Origin: Trametes villosa
Taxonomy: Eukaryota > Basidiomycota > Agaricomycetes > Polyporales > Polyporaceae
DNA: 64,000 nucleotides
Reading direction: 5' to 3'
Assembly (NCBI GenBank): GCA_002964805.2
Contig: PUDQ02000018.1
Span: 466,455-530,454 of the forward strand
Shown here: in pieces, positions 31,991-44,458 of the stretch
How positions within the stretch are numbered: position 1 is the first letter of the stretch
Layout of the letters: each line of letters starts with the position of its first letter
Notes under the pieces: generated by a model
Database searches by the model: none
What the model saw: the letters and a program-made list of their open reading frames with translations, nothing else
What the model was told of the DNA's origin: nothing
Translations under genes and position numbers: made by a program

Positions 31991-34900
31991 TCAAAACGTG
32001 CTGATGTCGCCACAAGACGTCCACTCGTACCTTCTGCCGTACACAGCTTGCCCGGCCCGGGTCGCCGCCTCAGCCACTCGCGCTCTCTCCATCCACGCGT
32101 CGTGCTCGTGCTCGCAGAACCTCAGCATCCGGTACATCTCCTCGTGAATGATATTGATTTCCTCCTCGCGACGCGCCTTCGCCGCGCGACGCCGGAACCA
32201 AAACGGGCGGTATCCTGTCTCATGTCAGCGTGCGAGCGCTCATCACGACATACCACTCACTGTCGAGCATGAACCCCTTGATCTCCTCATTGGGATGATC
32301 GACGATGTAGCCGGCGCCCCGCCAGACCCAGCTCGTCGGCTTCGATTTGTCGCCCCTGCTGTGCTGCTTAGCCGTCATAACGAACGGTTTGGCGTCCTCG
32401 TCGGTGAGGGGTGGATGCATCTTGTCGTCTTCCGACATGCCGAGGACGCGGAGGATGCGCCGGACCCGCCTGTACTCCATCTTGGCACGATTCCCGATGT
32501 TGGTCTCGGTTGCCGACATCTCCCTGACTCTCTTGCCGTGGCTCTGACCGGTCCCTTGGTCCCTTAGGTCTTCAATGCTGAACAACGCGGTGAGATGAGT
32601 CTGCAACTCCGTCACCGCGTCGTTGGCCTGTCCTTCGCGCAGTTTGCGCTCGATCTGCACCAGCGCGGCGGTTTCAGGATGTTGTCGGATCTTGCTGTGG
32701 TACATCGACGGCAGGTCCAGCGGGAGCGCTTCCAGCTTGTCGAGCAGCGCTTGAAGTCCTGCGTCTTCGAGAAGCTCTTCGGCTTCGGACTCTGTCAATG
32801 GCGTCAGAGAGGTCCTCGCGAGATTCACGACAACGTCTACCTTCGTCCGCGCTATCAGGGATCTCCAGACCATTCGCCTCGTCGTCGGCCGCGTCGCGCA
32901 ACGGGAAGGAGTCGGGTAGGGTCAGGGCACCGTCTTCGGCTGCTTTGCATATTGCAGCCGTCGCTGCAGCAATGGCTGGCCGTGCGTACGAAACCATGTC
33001 GCGCTGGTACTGGTCAGCCTTAATCACGAGCTTGTTCACCTTGTCAGCCAGGAGCTTCCGAGGACCTGTCTTCAGAGTCTCTGCATCAGTCGTTCGAACC
33101 GTCTCGATCAGCGCCAATCTGCACTCTCGGTAAGCCGTGCTGCACGCTAACTGAGCAAGTAGAGCGCGGACCTTTCCCGTTCTACGTCGATCATGCCCTG
33201 CACGGCCGCGACCATCCCCTCTCCCATCTTATCCGACCGTGCGGCGTGCTCTTCGGCCAGCAGGGCAGACACGGCTTCCTCAGAGAGCGCTGTGCGATGT
33301 CAGATCGTGCGCCGGCAACCTCCGTTCATGAGGCCGCTTACCTTCGTCCGGCGAGCAGTAGGGGTTGTCGAGATCCTTGTGATTACGGATGTCTACCACC
33401 TTCTTCAACCAGATCTCTTCCGCGGTCAGCCAATTTTGCAGCAACTCTGGTGGAAGCTTGTTTTCCACGTTGGCCAGCGCGGTTGCTGCGTCGCTGAGCC
33501 CGTCGGTGGCGCTCTTCAGCCTCGCCATAAGGCTTCGCGCTGTCCCGAGGATGTCAGTCACACTCCTTGTAGCACACATGCAATGATCATACCCATATCG
33601 CTCACGCGCCTGACGTTGAGATCCGAGTACTGGTCGTTCAGAACGTCCTGGCGATGTCCGGCGGTCATCTCCGATGTCCGTTGAGAGAGCTCGTTGGTCT
33701 CCGACCAGATGCGCTCCATGCCTTCGCCCTCATACAAACCGACCCCTGGCTGGAAGTCCGGCGACTGCTTCACGCGGCACTCCGGCTTGTGGGCATTGAC
33801 GTGCCAGCTCCCGACGTACCCCTGTATTCGCGGGAGGATGGTGGACAGGATGGAACGCAAGCTCGGACAGAGCTTCCTCCACTTCAGCAGACGCTTGAGG
33901 AGATTGATCATGTACTGGCAGTTGATGTCGTACGTCTTCTTGATCAAGAGCAGCTCCAGGAACGCTTGCAGGCCAGATACCACAGCGAAGTCGACGTAGG
34001 TGTACCTGATAACGTTCAGCTTCCAACGGCGCACTCGATATGTCAACGCACGTACTGTTCGGCTGCTCTGAGGTCGACCGTGCCTCCGGGCATCATCATC
34101 ATATGACGACAGGCTAAAGCGACGATGCCAGACACCTTCCCGGTATGTCCAGAGTAGCCCATCGCCCCGAACTTGTGGCACGAGGACACCTACCAGATGA
34201 TCAGCTCCGCATGGCAGACGGCATGCTCTGACGGGCGTACCTCGACGTCCGCCTTCCCCATCTTGCCCAGATACTCCTTGAAATCCTTGTTGTCGCAGAA
34301 GTACGCGCCCCCCTCGGTCAACGGCACGTCGTTCTTGTCCAGCGGCTTGTTACGCAGCCTCTGGCGGAAGTTGCCGTCTATGGAGTAGAAGAGCGCGTCG
34401 ACGTAGCTGTAGTAGTCGCTTCAGTTACAGGCTTCCACGATCGGCGCCGTCCAACCTACTCGTATCTCGAATCGCGCAGCTTCCAGCCTTCCCGCATGTT
34501 CCTGTGAGGGTGCGGGCAGCACGGGCAAAGAACTGCGAGGCTCCGGGGCTGGAGACCCTCGGTTCTACAGCGATCGGGGTCTTTACCCGATCTCTGGCCT
34601 CGGGGTTCCACGCCGCTCCGTTTGCATGCCCGCAGGAATGAGAATTCCCTGGCTGCCGTGTTGAGCTCTCGGTAGCGATCCTGGTAGGCGTTGTGAGGGC
34701 GGAGCGAGGGGTAGTTGTCACGTTACTTACGGGTACCTTGTGCGGTAGGATGTTGTCCGTCGTCCGCTTGATGTACTTGAAGTAGTCTTCGGCGCTGCAA
34801 TGCGTTTGGAGGGACAGCAGGTGATAGGAGCGCATGAGGCCCATCGTGAAGGCCGAGCGGGGTTCCTTCCAGGAGGCGGGGAAGAAGCCCGCTTCGAGGA

Positions 34901-35818
34901 GCTGGTGAGGCTCCGGGATTTGCAGGACGGGCGAGCCCGGGGACCCGCCGCATTCGCAGAACGCGAACCCCATAGTGGTGACGCCGTGCTCGTGGACGAA
35001 GACCATGTCGCGAGGGGCTCGAGTTCGCTGGGCGCAGGGTTTGCCGTGCCGGCCGCCGTAGAGAGTCATACCGAGATGAGCGAGGGATATGGTCTCCCAG
35101 AAGCGCAAAGCCGCATCCCACCGCCATATCCTATGGAATGGCATGGTCTGATGCGTCGCCAGCAGGCACTCTTGACAGAAATGAGGGCAGGCGAGACAGT
35201 CTCGGCATCGCAGGCGCACGGCACCCTCCTCTGGCGCAGACAGCGCGCAGCTGCACTTCGCGCAGCCCTCCGATGCCGGAGGCCCTTCCATATCGTATAT
35301 GATACCCAGAGCCGCCATGGCGTGTTCCAAGAACACGTCGCATCGGTCGGACGGCCGCTGTAAACTGTTAGATGCGCAGCGAACACGTTATGGGACACAC
35401 TCACAATCGTGTTATTAGCCTTTGCCGGTTCCTTCTTCCCCTTCTTCTGCCCTCCTGCCCGCTGCCCTTTCTGCGTCGGCGGCGTGGGTTGCACATCGTT
35501 CTGAGCCCGGTTGGGTGCTTCCGCGCTGGGAGTGTCGCCGGGATACTCAAAATTCGTGGGTGCCGGAGCTTCTTCGATAGGCGCCGTCGGCGACGACAAG
35601 GAGGACGGTCGGGAAGTTTGGTGACTCGGCAGGACTGGGGTGCTAGCGGTGGAGGTAGGTGTGCGAAGGGGCAGCGGAGGAAGAGTCCAAGTGGCACGCT
35701 GGGCTCTCGGCGGTGCGGCGGCAGGTGGTGCGGCGTCGACGACGTTCGCCAACATCGCGTCCGCGGACCACTCGTCTGCGGCATTTGGTTTCCTTCGCTT
35801 CTTCGCACGAGCATCCAT
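31991..35818 (-). CDS. KDZ transposase with CxC2-like cysteine cluster
   Basis: About ten exons, minus strand, ATG at 35818. A basic, Pro-rich N-terminus leads to the zinc-binding CxC2-like cluster: CAKCSCAL, RLRCRDCLACPHFCQECLL, THQTMPFHRIWRW. The transposase core follows: FCECGGSPGS, SYHLLSLQTHCSAEDYFKYI, DRYRELNTAAREF, LAVLCPCCPHP, YVDALFYSIDGNFRQRL (probable first catalytic Asp), MMMPGGTVDLRAAEQY, TYDINCQYMINL, and RIWSETNELSQRTSEMTAGH (probable catalytic Glu). The C-terminal part is helical with coiled-coil character and ends ISTF at 31991. No stop was met in the exons read, so it may encode an active enzyme. KDZ transposases (Kyakuja-Dileera-Zisupton) are RNase H-fold cut-and-paste enzymes. 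The exact splice near 33130-33180 is unresolved. Confidence 0.85.
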
Positions 35819-37546
35819 TACAGCCTAGTCCGGCGCGAGAGAGAGGACACGGGGAAAGGGGGCGGAGCTCGTAGGCGGGACGGCAGGGGGCCGGAGCTCG
35901 CAGGCGGGACGGGAGGGGGAGCGGACCGAACGTCGATCCCCACACGCGACACATCGCCCGACCCGGCGCACCGTTCATCGGGCACCCTTCCGCCCCCCGC
36001 GCCATCCGGTTTGGCCTCATCCTCGACAGTCCCTGCTGTCATCTGCATCGTTGTTATTGCGTACCGGCAGTGTATGTAGGTGTCGAACATTACAGGACGG
36101 ATATACATGCCCGCGCGAAACATGTACTATGTGTGTACTATGCTGGCTCACCCCCTGTGAGCCCTGGTAGTTGAACACGATAGCCATTTGATACCTAGCG
36201 TGAGGCATGTTCGCAGTGAGAGGCAGTCACCTTGCCTATCGCGCGGCCTCGCAGGTTCTCCTTGTCCTCGTTCCCCACCGCGCCAGACCTGCCCAGCGAT
36301 GACCTGCACGGGGACGGTAGGGATATATCGGGTCAGCCCGGCTGCTGGCTACCGCCGCGGATGCATTTACCTCGCAGGATGTGTACCGGGCGCGGATGTA
36401 TATTGGACGAGATCGACTCTGGATCTGGTGTCCGATCGACGGGTGCGGGGTCCAACGATCGTTCCCCACAGCCGCGCAGGTTCATATTCGCTGTGGACGA
36501 GATCATTGTGAGGTGTCTCTGGCCCGGGAGGTCGAACGCACCAGCTCTTGCAGCTCCATACTTTATGCAACGGACGTCTGTCCTCCTCAAACCCTCATTC
36601 CCTTTCTCGCTCGAGCTTGGCGCGTCCCAAACGATGAGATCGGAGGGTCGATGAGATTCGGGCTGTGCCGATCGTCCTTTGTGGTGACGAGTTGGGCGGC
36701 GTTCGTTACGAGTTATTCGAGGGGAACGTATGTGTACGGCGTAGGTCGTGTAGGTACTGTAGTAGAGTAGAGTATTGAACTGGCTAAGCCATGTTCATTG
36801 GAAACCACGTATGCTTGGGGGCATGCAACGGCCGCTGGCCGGCACAACCCGCCACGCACATGTGGGTTGGGAAGCACACCAGACGTCGGTGCCCATGGTG
36901 GGCGGCGCGAGAGTGATGGCTACTGAGAGAGCGCACATCGACGGGAGTGGACTTAGACGATTTCGAGCGAGCGCGTTCGGTCGGCGATCCAAAGTCGCCT
37001 AGCTGTAGTAGTCGTGGGGTAATGAGGAGTGGTGTATGCGGACTATCGTCGCGGTAAAGCAGACAAGGATTGAAGGTTACTCAAGTAAGGTCGCAGCGCT
37101 ATTGTCAGGCGGTGAACTGGGCTGGGAATCTCACCGTTCCTCCACCACCACCATCTGCATCGTAACGCACGACCGCCTACCTAACCCTCTCCTCCGTTGT
37201 GCTACTCCACGGGAAATTGGGCTGGTCATAGACCGGACCCGATATACCGTTGACTGCACATTTCTGGGAACCTGGCATTGGCTATACAGCCGCTGCTAGT
37301 TACCTGTTCGACACTCGCCGCAATACCCGTACGAGGGTGGTATATCTGCTCTCTGTCGCTGTCTCATTAGCCTGTCCCACCAATACTTCCCCGTACGTAC
37401 GACTCTTACATTCATGTCATCCGTCTCTGTTGCTCACGCAGCATCTCATGCCCAGGTCGCACAAGGACGCATCCCGCGACACTTCGTAAGTTCTGATAAC
37501 CTCTCACACATTTACCGCTGGTGCAGGTCTTCTCCACAGATTCTCG
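35819..37546. promoter_or_regulatory. Divergent spacer between KDZ transposase and accessory genes
   Basis: 1.7 kb. Near the transposase start there is a 29-bp direct repeat (35863-35890 and 35892-35919, core CGGAGCTCG-AGGCGGGACGG). Several short frames are open but none is supported. Presumably holds the promoters of both transcription directions. Confidence 0.4.
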
Positions 37547-40159
37547 ATGTCCTCAAGACGCCCCTCCCCGCTACCCGAGCCTGGTTGCACCGTGTGGACG
37601 CGGGTCCATCCGCCTGCTCGTGAGGAGGCCGACGCCCGGCGCAGCCCCAGCACCGTTGATGTCCCGGAAGACGGCGCGGGAGGGACTGCGTCTGGGACGG
37701 TGGCATCGCAGACTGCGCGCGATCGCGCGAGTACCAGCCCCGACCGCAAACGCGGGTTCTATCGGTGGTCACGCAGCGGCCCGCAGGGGAGCGTCGCCGC
37801 CTCGACAGACACCGTCGGAATGGGCACCGCTGCTCCGAGGGCCGAGGCCACCGTACCGGTCGAACCCGTCGACGGCGAGGTGCCTGCAGAGGCTCAGCCA
37901 GCGCCGATCCCGGTCGAGCGGATCAAGGAGCTGAAGGCGAACTTGAGTAACCCGACCGGTCAGTAGGTTGAGAGCATCTGACACGACCGTTCACTCACTT
38001 CTTGCAGGAGCAACGGTCCTTCATCCCTTCCAGGGCATCGTCGGTTCGCAGGAGGGGTTCTCGACGTTCTGCGTCACGTCTCCGAACCAGGACTACATCC
38101 CCGAGTATCCGGTGGAGCGGCAGGTCATCAAAACGTACACGGACGGCCGATGGGGAGTCCATGAGTACTCGCGGTGGCCTCAACTTCTGGTCGATGGAAT
38201 GTGGCACATCGCCTGCATCCCGAGGCGTGAGTGGGGAGAGGAGCTCGGGCTGAGCGACGTGCTGTGGCGCACGATCAGCACCTCGGACTGGAAGGAGGAC
38301 CCTACCGCTGTCATCGCGGAGCTCGGATTTCTCGATAAACCTCTCGTCGACGAGCTCGCCGAGGCGGCGGAGCAGTCAATGCGGGACTACGAGCACCTGA
38401 CTGGAATACCCCCTCGCCGCCTGGAGTACGGTCTGCAGCTCGTGATAGTGCTGCGACAATGTATAGATCGGATGAGGCTCTTGGCTTCCGGGCCCGCCAT
38501 CGCTGTCGCCGTGGCTGCCCACGTACAGAGACTGTCCTTGGAGCTCCAGGGGTTGCTCACGTACCTGCAAGTCGTCCTGTCCCGCATCGACAGCCACCAG
38601 GACCGCCGCTTGGATGTCCTGCCCGTCGTGGGGACGTTCGTGAAAGAGGGGACCGCAGCCAGTACATGTGTACGCATCGGCCTACCCGTATTCTTCCTCC
38701 AGCCCCTCACACAGCAAGTGCGCGTCTGCAGAGTGGTGTCCGTCAAGCGCGTTGCCGACGAATTGTCCGCTACCACAGGCAACCCGCCGATCCTTCATCG
38801 CCCCGGCGAGTTCGCGGGCGTGATGAACTTGACCGGGAACTGGACAACGGATATGGTGGTGCGGATCAGCCGTGATCTTTGCTCGTCCAGTCTGCCGGAC
38901 ATGTCGACGCTCCCCTCGGCCGAGCCTTCGGAAATCTCCCGGGAAGGCAAACGACCTCGTGTTGAGTCGACAGACATGCCGAGCAAGGCCATCGAGATGC
39001 GAGTCGTCACTCGACCCCCGGGGAAGGGTAAAGCATCGACCGGCACTAAAAAGGTCCACCGATCAGGGCGTCCCAGCCAGGCACGTCGTTCGTGGTATGC
39101 TCCCTACACGTGATACTAACACAGCCCTCACAGACTGTTGCCTCTGGATCGGGTACGACCGGCGAGGCTGGAGCTGCTACCACAGGGAACGAGCACCACC
39201 CGTCGCGTCATTATACTCGGTCTCCCTTTGTGGCCCTCCCGAATGTGTGGTTTCGTGCGCTGCTCGCTGCAGGGCGTCTCCCTCAGCCCCCGTGCCCTCT
39301 CGTGTACTTCTATCCTCCACCCTTCCTGCTCGACACCGTCTCCACCCAGGCCCCGGCTCCCGAGGGACGCGTCGGCCGCCAGGATGATAAAATTGCACGA
39401 TATCTCCACAACCTCGTGCGCATCCGATCGTTCTGCAGGTTGCGTCTGTTCGATAGCACGCGTGATGGTCGCCCTCTCTCCATCGCCGAGTGGCGCGTTG
39501 CGCTGTTCGGAGATTACGCTCAGAAGACGGCGCCGGTGGTGACGACGTCGATCGCCGACAAGAAGCGCAGCAAGCGCAGGTACGAGGAGAAGAACGCGGT
39601 CGCCCGCCTCTTCGGACAGGACGGGTCCTTGAGGACGTACCGGGACCAGGATGTCCTGCTCTTGGGCGATATCGAAGTCACGAAGAGCGTAGCGACCTCC
39701 GACCCCCGCGTTCGTAGCCTGCTCCTGTGGGAGTCGCACGAGATCAACTTCCGCTGCGAGCTGGTGGCCCTCGATCGCGCCGTCCTTCCTCGCGTTGGTT
39801 GGACAGCTTTCGCCCAATGGCAGCGGGAAGCACTGATCTCGCGCGTCTGGGGCAGTTGTTCTGGCGTGCTGAGCGTCCTGCCGCAGGTGCCTGGAGACCA
39901 CGAACGATTCTCCTGGCGCTCGTGTGCTGATCCCGCGTCGCGAGAGAACTTGGACGCCCTACGAGCTTTTCTGATCGTCATGGACCGGTGGCCGGAATTC
40001 CCTGACGTGCTGAAGGACATGCCGCGCAAGGAGGAGGATTGGACGGAGGAGCACTTCGAGCTGGCCCAGGGCGAGGCGGTTCAGTTCTACACGCAGACGT
40101 TCGTGCGCGTGTTCCATCGTCTGCCCACCCCTCCATACCAGTACGAGGCCGACCAGTAG
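37547..40159 (+). CDS. KDZ-element accessory protein, large two-part protein of unknown function
   Basis: First exon 37547 to about 37950 (MSSRRPSPLPEPGC..., disordered, ending PVERIKELKANLSNPTG), then an intron to 38007. The second exon encodes a conserved-looking globular region: GFSTFCVTSPNQDYIPEYPV, RWPQLLVDGMWHIACIPR, IRPLD-like helical blocks, and TFVKEGTAASTCVRIGLPVF. A Lys/Arg-rich linker follows. A second domain runs from about 39130: ALPNVWFRALLAAGRLP, VYFYPPPFLLDTVS, IARYLHNLVRIRSFCRLRLF, LLLWESHEINFRCELVALD, ending FHRLPTPPYQYEADQ. I recall proteins of this two-part plan beside KDZ transposases in agaricomycetes, but no function is known to me. The splice joining the two parts (39053-39135) is not settled; they could be two genes. 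Confidence 0.6.
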
Positions 40160-40253
40160 GACGACAAGTAGTGTAGTAATACGTAGTGTACATCATGTAA
40201 TGCGTCGTATCTAGTCTCTCGCGAAATATTGTAGAACTGGCGTAGTCGCAGTA

Positions 40254-40310
40254 GAGGTACAGGAGCCGCGCGAGGACCGGCAGGAGAGGTACAGGAGCCG
40301 CGCGAGGACC
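40254..40310 (+). repeat. 32-bp direct repeat, two copies
   Basis: GAGGTACAGGAGCCGCGCGA followed by GGACC occurs at 40254-40278 and again at 40286-40310, in the spacer between two accessory genes. Confidence 0.6.
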
Positions 40311-40427
40311 GTCAAGCGGGCGGAAAGGGGACGAGGCTCCGCTGAAACGCGTGTCTGTTGACGCGGTTGGATTTGATCCCGCAAGGCCCTCTCTCCTCCC
40401 TCCCACCACCCTCCCGCAGCTCCTGCC

Positions 40428-42851
40428 ATGGGTAAGCAAAAGGAGGAACTCCGAGACGTCGAGAAGGCCTGGCTCGAAGAGCAGTACAAGCGGGCTGACG
40501 TGCAGGCCATCCTCACCGGCAGGACGAGCGGAAGCTTCCTGAGGGACGCGGCTCAGCTGCTCTACGCTGACTATGTTCAGACATTTGCAGATCCTCTGCC
40601 CGAAGAGACGCAAGAGTCCTTCCTCCGCCGCGTGAAGAATGCGAGGAAGGCGGACAAGTCGAAGATGTTCGTCAAGCCCGCCGAGCAGCTCGAAGACGTG
40701 GCCGTGCGGCTCGACAAGCGATGCCTCGTAAGTGAACATTCCTCTCACGACGACAGCCGGCTGACCGTACGTGGGCAGTCCATCAAGAAGTGGATCAAGA
40801 GACGGCATCGCAAGGAGAAAGCCAAGATTGCGAAGGAGGGCGCCGCTCCTCCTGTGCCCCCCCTCACGCCCCGTCGCCGTCCGCGGGGCGTAGGAGGTTT
40901 GGATGTGTTCGCGCAGAGTCCGCTGAGGCAGGAAATTCTTCCAGCCACCGGCGGTCAATGGCAAGGCCCAGGCGCATACCGACACCACCTCGCGCAAGCG
41001 TTTCGCGCCCTGGCCCCGGATGTCCAGGCGCAGTTCATCGCCCAGGCTCAGGAGCAAAACGCGCAACGCACGGCGGAGGCTCTTGAAGAGGCGGGGAGCG
41101 CGCAAGAGCTCGTCAGGGGCTTGTAAGTGTCCCATTTCTGCGACGTGCGGTCGACGCTCACGATAGCGCAGGAAAGTGGGCAACGTACACGAATGGTTCG
41201 AAGAAGTCATGGCGCACCTCCGCTCCGAGGTGCAGTGGGTCGGCGCGGTGCTCCTCGGAGGACCCGACGAGACGGGGAACATCAGGATGCTCAAGTGCGT
41301 GACAAGGCTGCGGAGAGTGGCACACAGCTGACCATGTCGTTACCCAGCGCATCGAACGCACTCGACCCCACGGGACAAGACTTCTGGGGAGCCCTCTCGC
41401 AGGCAGTTGGATGGCAGCGGAACACGCTCATGAGGTTCAGCGTGAACTGGTTTGAGCGCGCTTTCTCCGGTACGTCCGACGAACCTCGCCAACGCGCAGA
41501 CGCTGACCAGTGTACAGCTCCCGTGCCTCCCCCGGACTTCAACGAGGCCGAAGCGCCCGGTGTCCAAGCTACCGGTGCCGAGGCGCAGCCCGGTCTCCAA
41601 GCTACCGGTGCAGAGGAGCTCGTCAACGCGAGCGACCTCCAGGGCACACCCTTCGGAGACCCAGGCTGGAGTTTCGAGGCGAACGGGAACGTCGAAGATC
41701 CGGTCCCCCCTCCCGTCTTCGATCTCCCCGGAGTGCCCGCTGTTCAGGCCGCCCGCGCCGAGGACCTGGCAAACGCGAGCGAGCCTGGGGCGACAGTGTT
41801 CGGTGCTTCACGCTGGGTATTTGACGCCCCGGTCAACGACGACCAGAACCCGTTTGTGGATCCCCTTCCCGCGCCTGCCGTATTGGCGCATACCAGCGAT
41901 GATCTACCGAGCGCCTACCTCCCCGCCCAGTCAGAGGACCTCGGAGACGCAACGACGACCCGCGTCGGCAGCGTCCCGCTTCTCGAATCGGCGCCCCCGG
42001 CGCCTGCCGCCGAGGCAGGCATCGCGCCCGCCCCCGCTGCCCTCCTTCCGCATCAGGCAAGCAGAGCGCCCGCCCCCGTTGCACTCCTTCCGCATCAGGA
42101 AGGCATCGCGCCCGCCCACGCTGCCCACATTCCGGATGAGGCAAGCATCGCGACCGCCCACGCTGCCCTCCTTCCGGATGAGGCAAGCATCGCGACCGCG
42201 GGGCTGCCGGCTTCCGGCGCGGTCGACCGGGAGGAAAGTCGTGCACCGCCACAGCCCCTCGCGGGCGCGAACACTCCCGGCGGCGGCGACGCTCTGCAGG
42301 GACTGCCGTTCCTGCACAACGCGCCGGCGGACACGGTAGACCAGCCGTCGGCGGACGCGGTGGCACCGTCGGCGGACGCGGTGGACCCCCTGGGTGGTAA
42401 GAAGAGCAAGCGTACGAAGAAGAGCGCCCCCACGAAGACTCAGAAGGAGGTCGAGAATGTCCCCAGCGCCACGGGTCCGCGGGGTACGAAGAGGGCTGCT
42501 CCGGCACCGGTGGACGCGGTCGAGGCTGACAACTCTGAGCGCGGCATGAGAACCCGTCAGCGTACCTCCGAAGGCTTGAAGGCTCACGGCTACGGCGCGT
42601 GAGTACTGACGTTAGGATGCCTGCCCCCAGCTGACAACCTACTTGCGCAGGGTAATGACGCTGGCGGAACGTGCTCACGCGGCCCGGCGGGTTGCAGCGG
42701 AGGAAGCCGCAGCCGAGAAGGCGGGCAAACGGAAGGGCGCCCTGGTCATCGAAGCGTCTGTACTCTATTGTAGTGCCGTGGATACATGGGAAGCTAACTG
42801 CATTACAGGGCCGTCAAGAACGTCAAGAACACCAAGAGGAGGAAGGTTTAG
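40428..42851 (+). CDS. KDZ-element accessory protein with internal repeats and basic tail
   Basis: Starts MGKQKEELRDVEKAWLEEQY at 40428. Exons join in frame through introns at about 40729-40779, 41125-41169 and 41307-41350. The N-terminal half is helical (DAAQLLYADYVQTFADPLPE, FRALAPDVQAQFIAQAQEQN) and includes VHEWFEEVMAHLRSEVQWVG. The second half is disordered, with several near-identical copies of a unit like APAHAALLPDEASIAT around 42014-42200. It ends in Lys/Arg runs (GGKKSKRTKKSAPTKTQK, GTKRAAP, KNTKRRKV) suggesting nuclear location. Two short final exons finish at TAG 42849-42851. No known domain. I recall similar proteins near KDZ transposases. A DNA-binding or helper role is possible but unproven. 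Confidence 0.6.
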
Positions 42852-43129
42852 AGTCTCGAGGTCTTCGATAGATGGTAGTAGATAGAACTGGTAGAAATGA
42901 ATGCGCGTTAGGCACGGGGTGATAAATAATCAGGCAGCTTCAAGCCAGTCAAACCGGTTACGAGCAGCCGGGACGCGGAACTGGCACGATACGAGGGGAT
43001 TCGGGGATGGCACCGGCCGGGAAGCCCCGCTAGCAACCACGCGGTCGTTTTCTCGTCGCCGACGTGGCTCTCTCCCTCCCTCCTTCCACCATCTTCCGGT
43101 GCCCGCCTACGCGTTCCCCACTCGTCAAG

Positions 43130-44169
43130 ATGTATGTTCGCCTTGTTTGCTGGACGACGGTGAGGATGCTCAGGCATCATCGCAACTGATGTAGTACTGA
43201 CGATCCCTACAGAACGGCAAGCTGCCTGAAAGTCGCTACGTGTTAGGTAAACCGAAGGACAACCTGAAGCTGAGCACGACAGAGTGGGCGTCGTCCGTCC
43301 TGGGAGGGGAGCAGGAGACGAAGCTGGATGTGTGGACGCCCTCGGAGGGTGATTGGGACCCGGCCCGTCTGAAGTCCCTCACCATCGACATCGCCGAGGA
43401 CGTGCCCGCCGTTCTTTTTCGACTGTCGGGGGTGACGAACTGCGTTGGCTTGGGCAGGGAGATCGCGTTGGTGGAAGCGGCGCTTCGTAAGAACGACCCG
43501 TTAACCAAGATCGAGCTGGAGACTGGCAACGTCGACAACGTGCTGCGCGTACTGGATGTCTACGCGTGGAACGAGGTCAGAGCCCCTCCTACCTATCTGT
43601 CCACTGCGAAGCTCATCGAACCGATAGAACCCCACCAATCCGCCCAAACGCTTCCGCATCAACGTCGTCGACGACGTCATCAAACTCGAGCACCACAGCG
43701 CGCTCATCGACTTCTGTGCCAAGAAGGTGGATGTCAAAGGTGACGCTCGCCACGCTGTGGAACGATGGGACCCTAGCACTTGCGGGTGGAAGCTCTTCCA
43801 CGTCGACGAGCCGTTCACCGTGCTCGACGAGCACATTCAGTCGGTCCTCATCCGGAACTCCGGCAATCGCGCCCCCATCGGCCTCGGAAAATGCATCGAC
43901 CTCGTCGAGGATGAGATGTCTTCGTCCGTGTCGACGTCGTCGGTATGTCGATGTTGTATTACTCCCGCGAACATACTAACATGCAGTAGTTCCGGACTCC
44001 AGGCCGGCCCGCGGTCAGCGCCACGCCGTCCACTTCCAAGCGTAAGCGCGGGATCGAGCTGAGCCCGGTGAGGCCTAAGAAGAGGGTGTTGAACAAGGGG
44101 CAGGAGAACATCGAGGCATTGGCGAAGGCGAAGAACGTGGAGATTACGGACCTCACGAACGAGGATTAG
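43130..44169 (+). CDS. KDZ-element accessory protein, unknown
   Basis: First exon is only 30 nt (MYVRLVCWTT, 43130-43159), then the exon from 43213 (NGKLPESRYVLGKPKDNLKL). An intron from 43574 with GTCAGA donor and GATAG acceptor restores frame into NPTNPPKRFRINVVDDVIKL, so the apparent frame break there is splicing and not a mutation. Later blocks: ALIDFCAKKVDVKGD, FHVDEPFTVLDEHIQSVLI, and after a last intron a basic segment (TSKRKRGIELSPVRPKKRVL). It ends at TAG 44167-44169. About 300 residues. No domain known. I recall similar proteins from agaricomycete KDZ neighbourhoods. The basic tail suggests a nuclear protein. Confidence 0.6.
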
Positions 44170-44458
44170 ATACATGTGCTGTAGCTACGTGATTGGACTG
44201 CGCAAAAAGCGCCATGCTAGTGTGCTCGGGGGGTTCCTGGTGTCGTCGCGAAGAGCTGGCCTACGAAATCTGTTCAGGGGAAGGACTCCAGCCGTCACGT
44301 CAGCCATCACCGACCAATAGAGGCCGTCGGCGCGGGGCCGCGCGGGCGGGTGTCTGCGGGTGTCCCGGTTATAAACCGCGTGAGCCGATGTTCGTTTTCC
44401 AACCCACTGAGCTCCCAACCCCCCTCCACCTCAACCTCGCCCCTCTCCGTGCTACGCG

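Noticed and set aside
39978..41294. 438-codon minus-strand frame
   Set aside because: Antisense to two accessory genes that have better exon structure; no motif of its own.
43574..43630. Apparent frameshift in an accessory gene
   Set aside because: A GTCAGA...GATAG intron removes it and joins the reading frames cleanly, so it is splicing, not damage.
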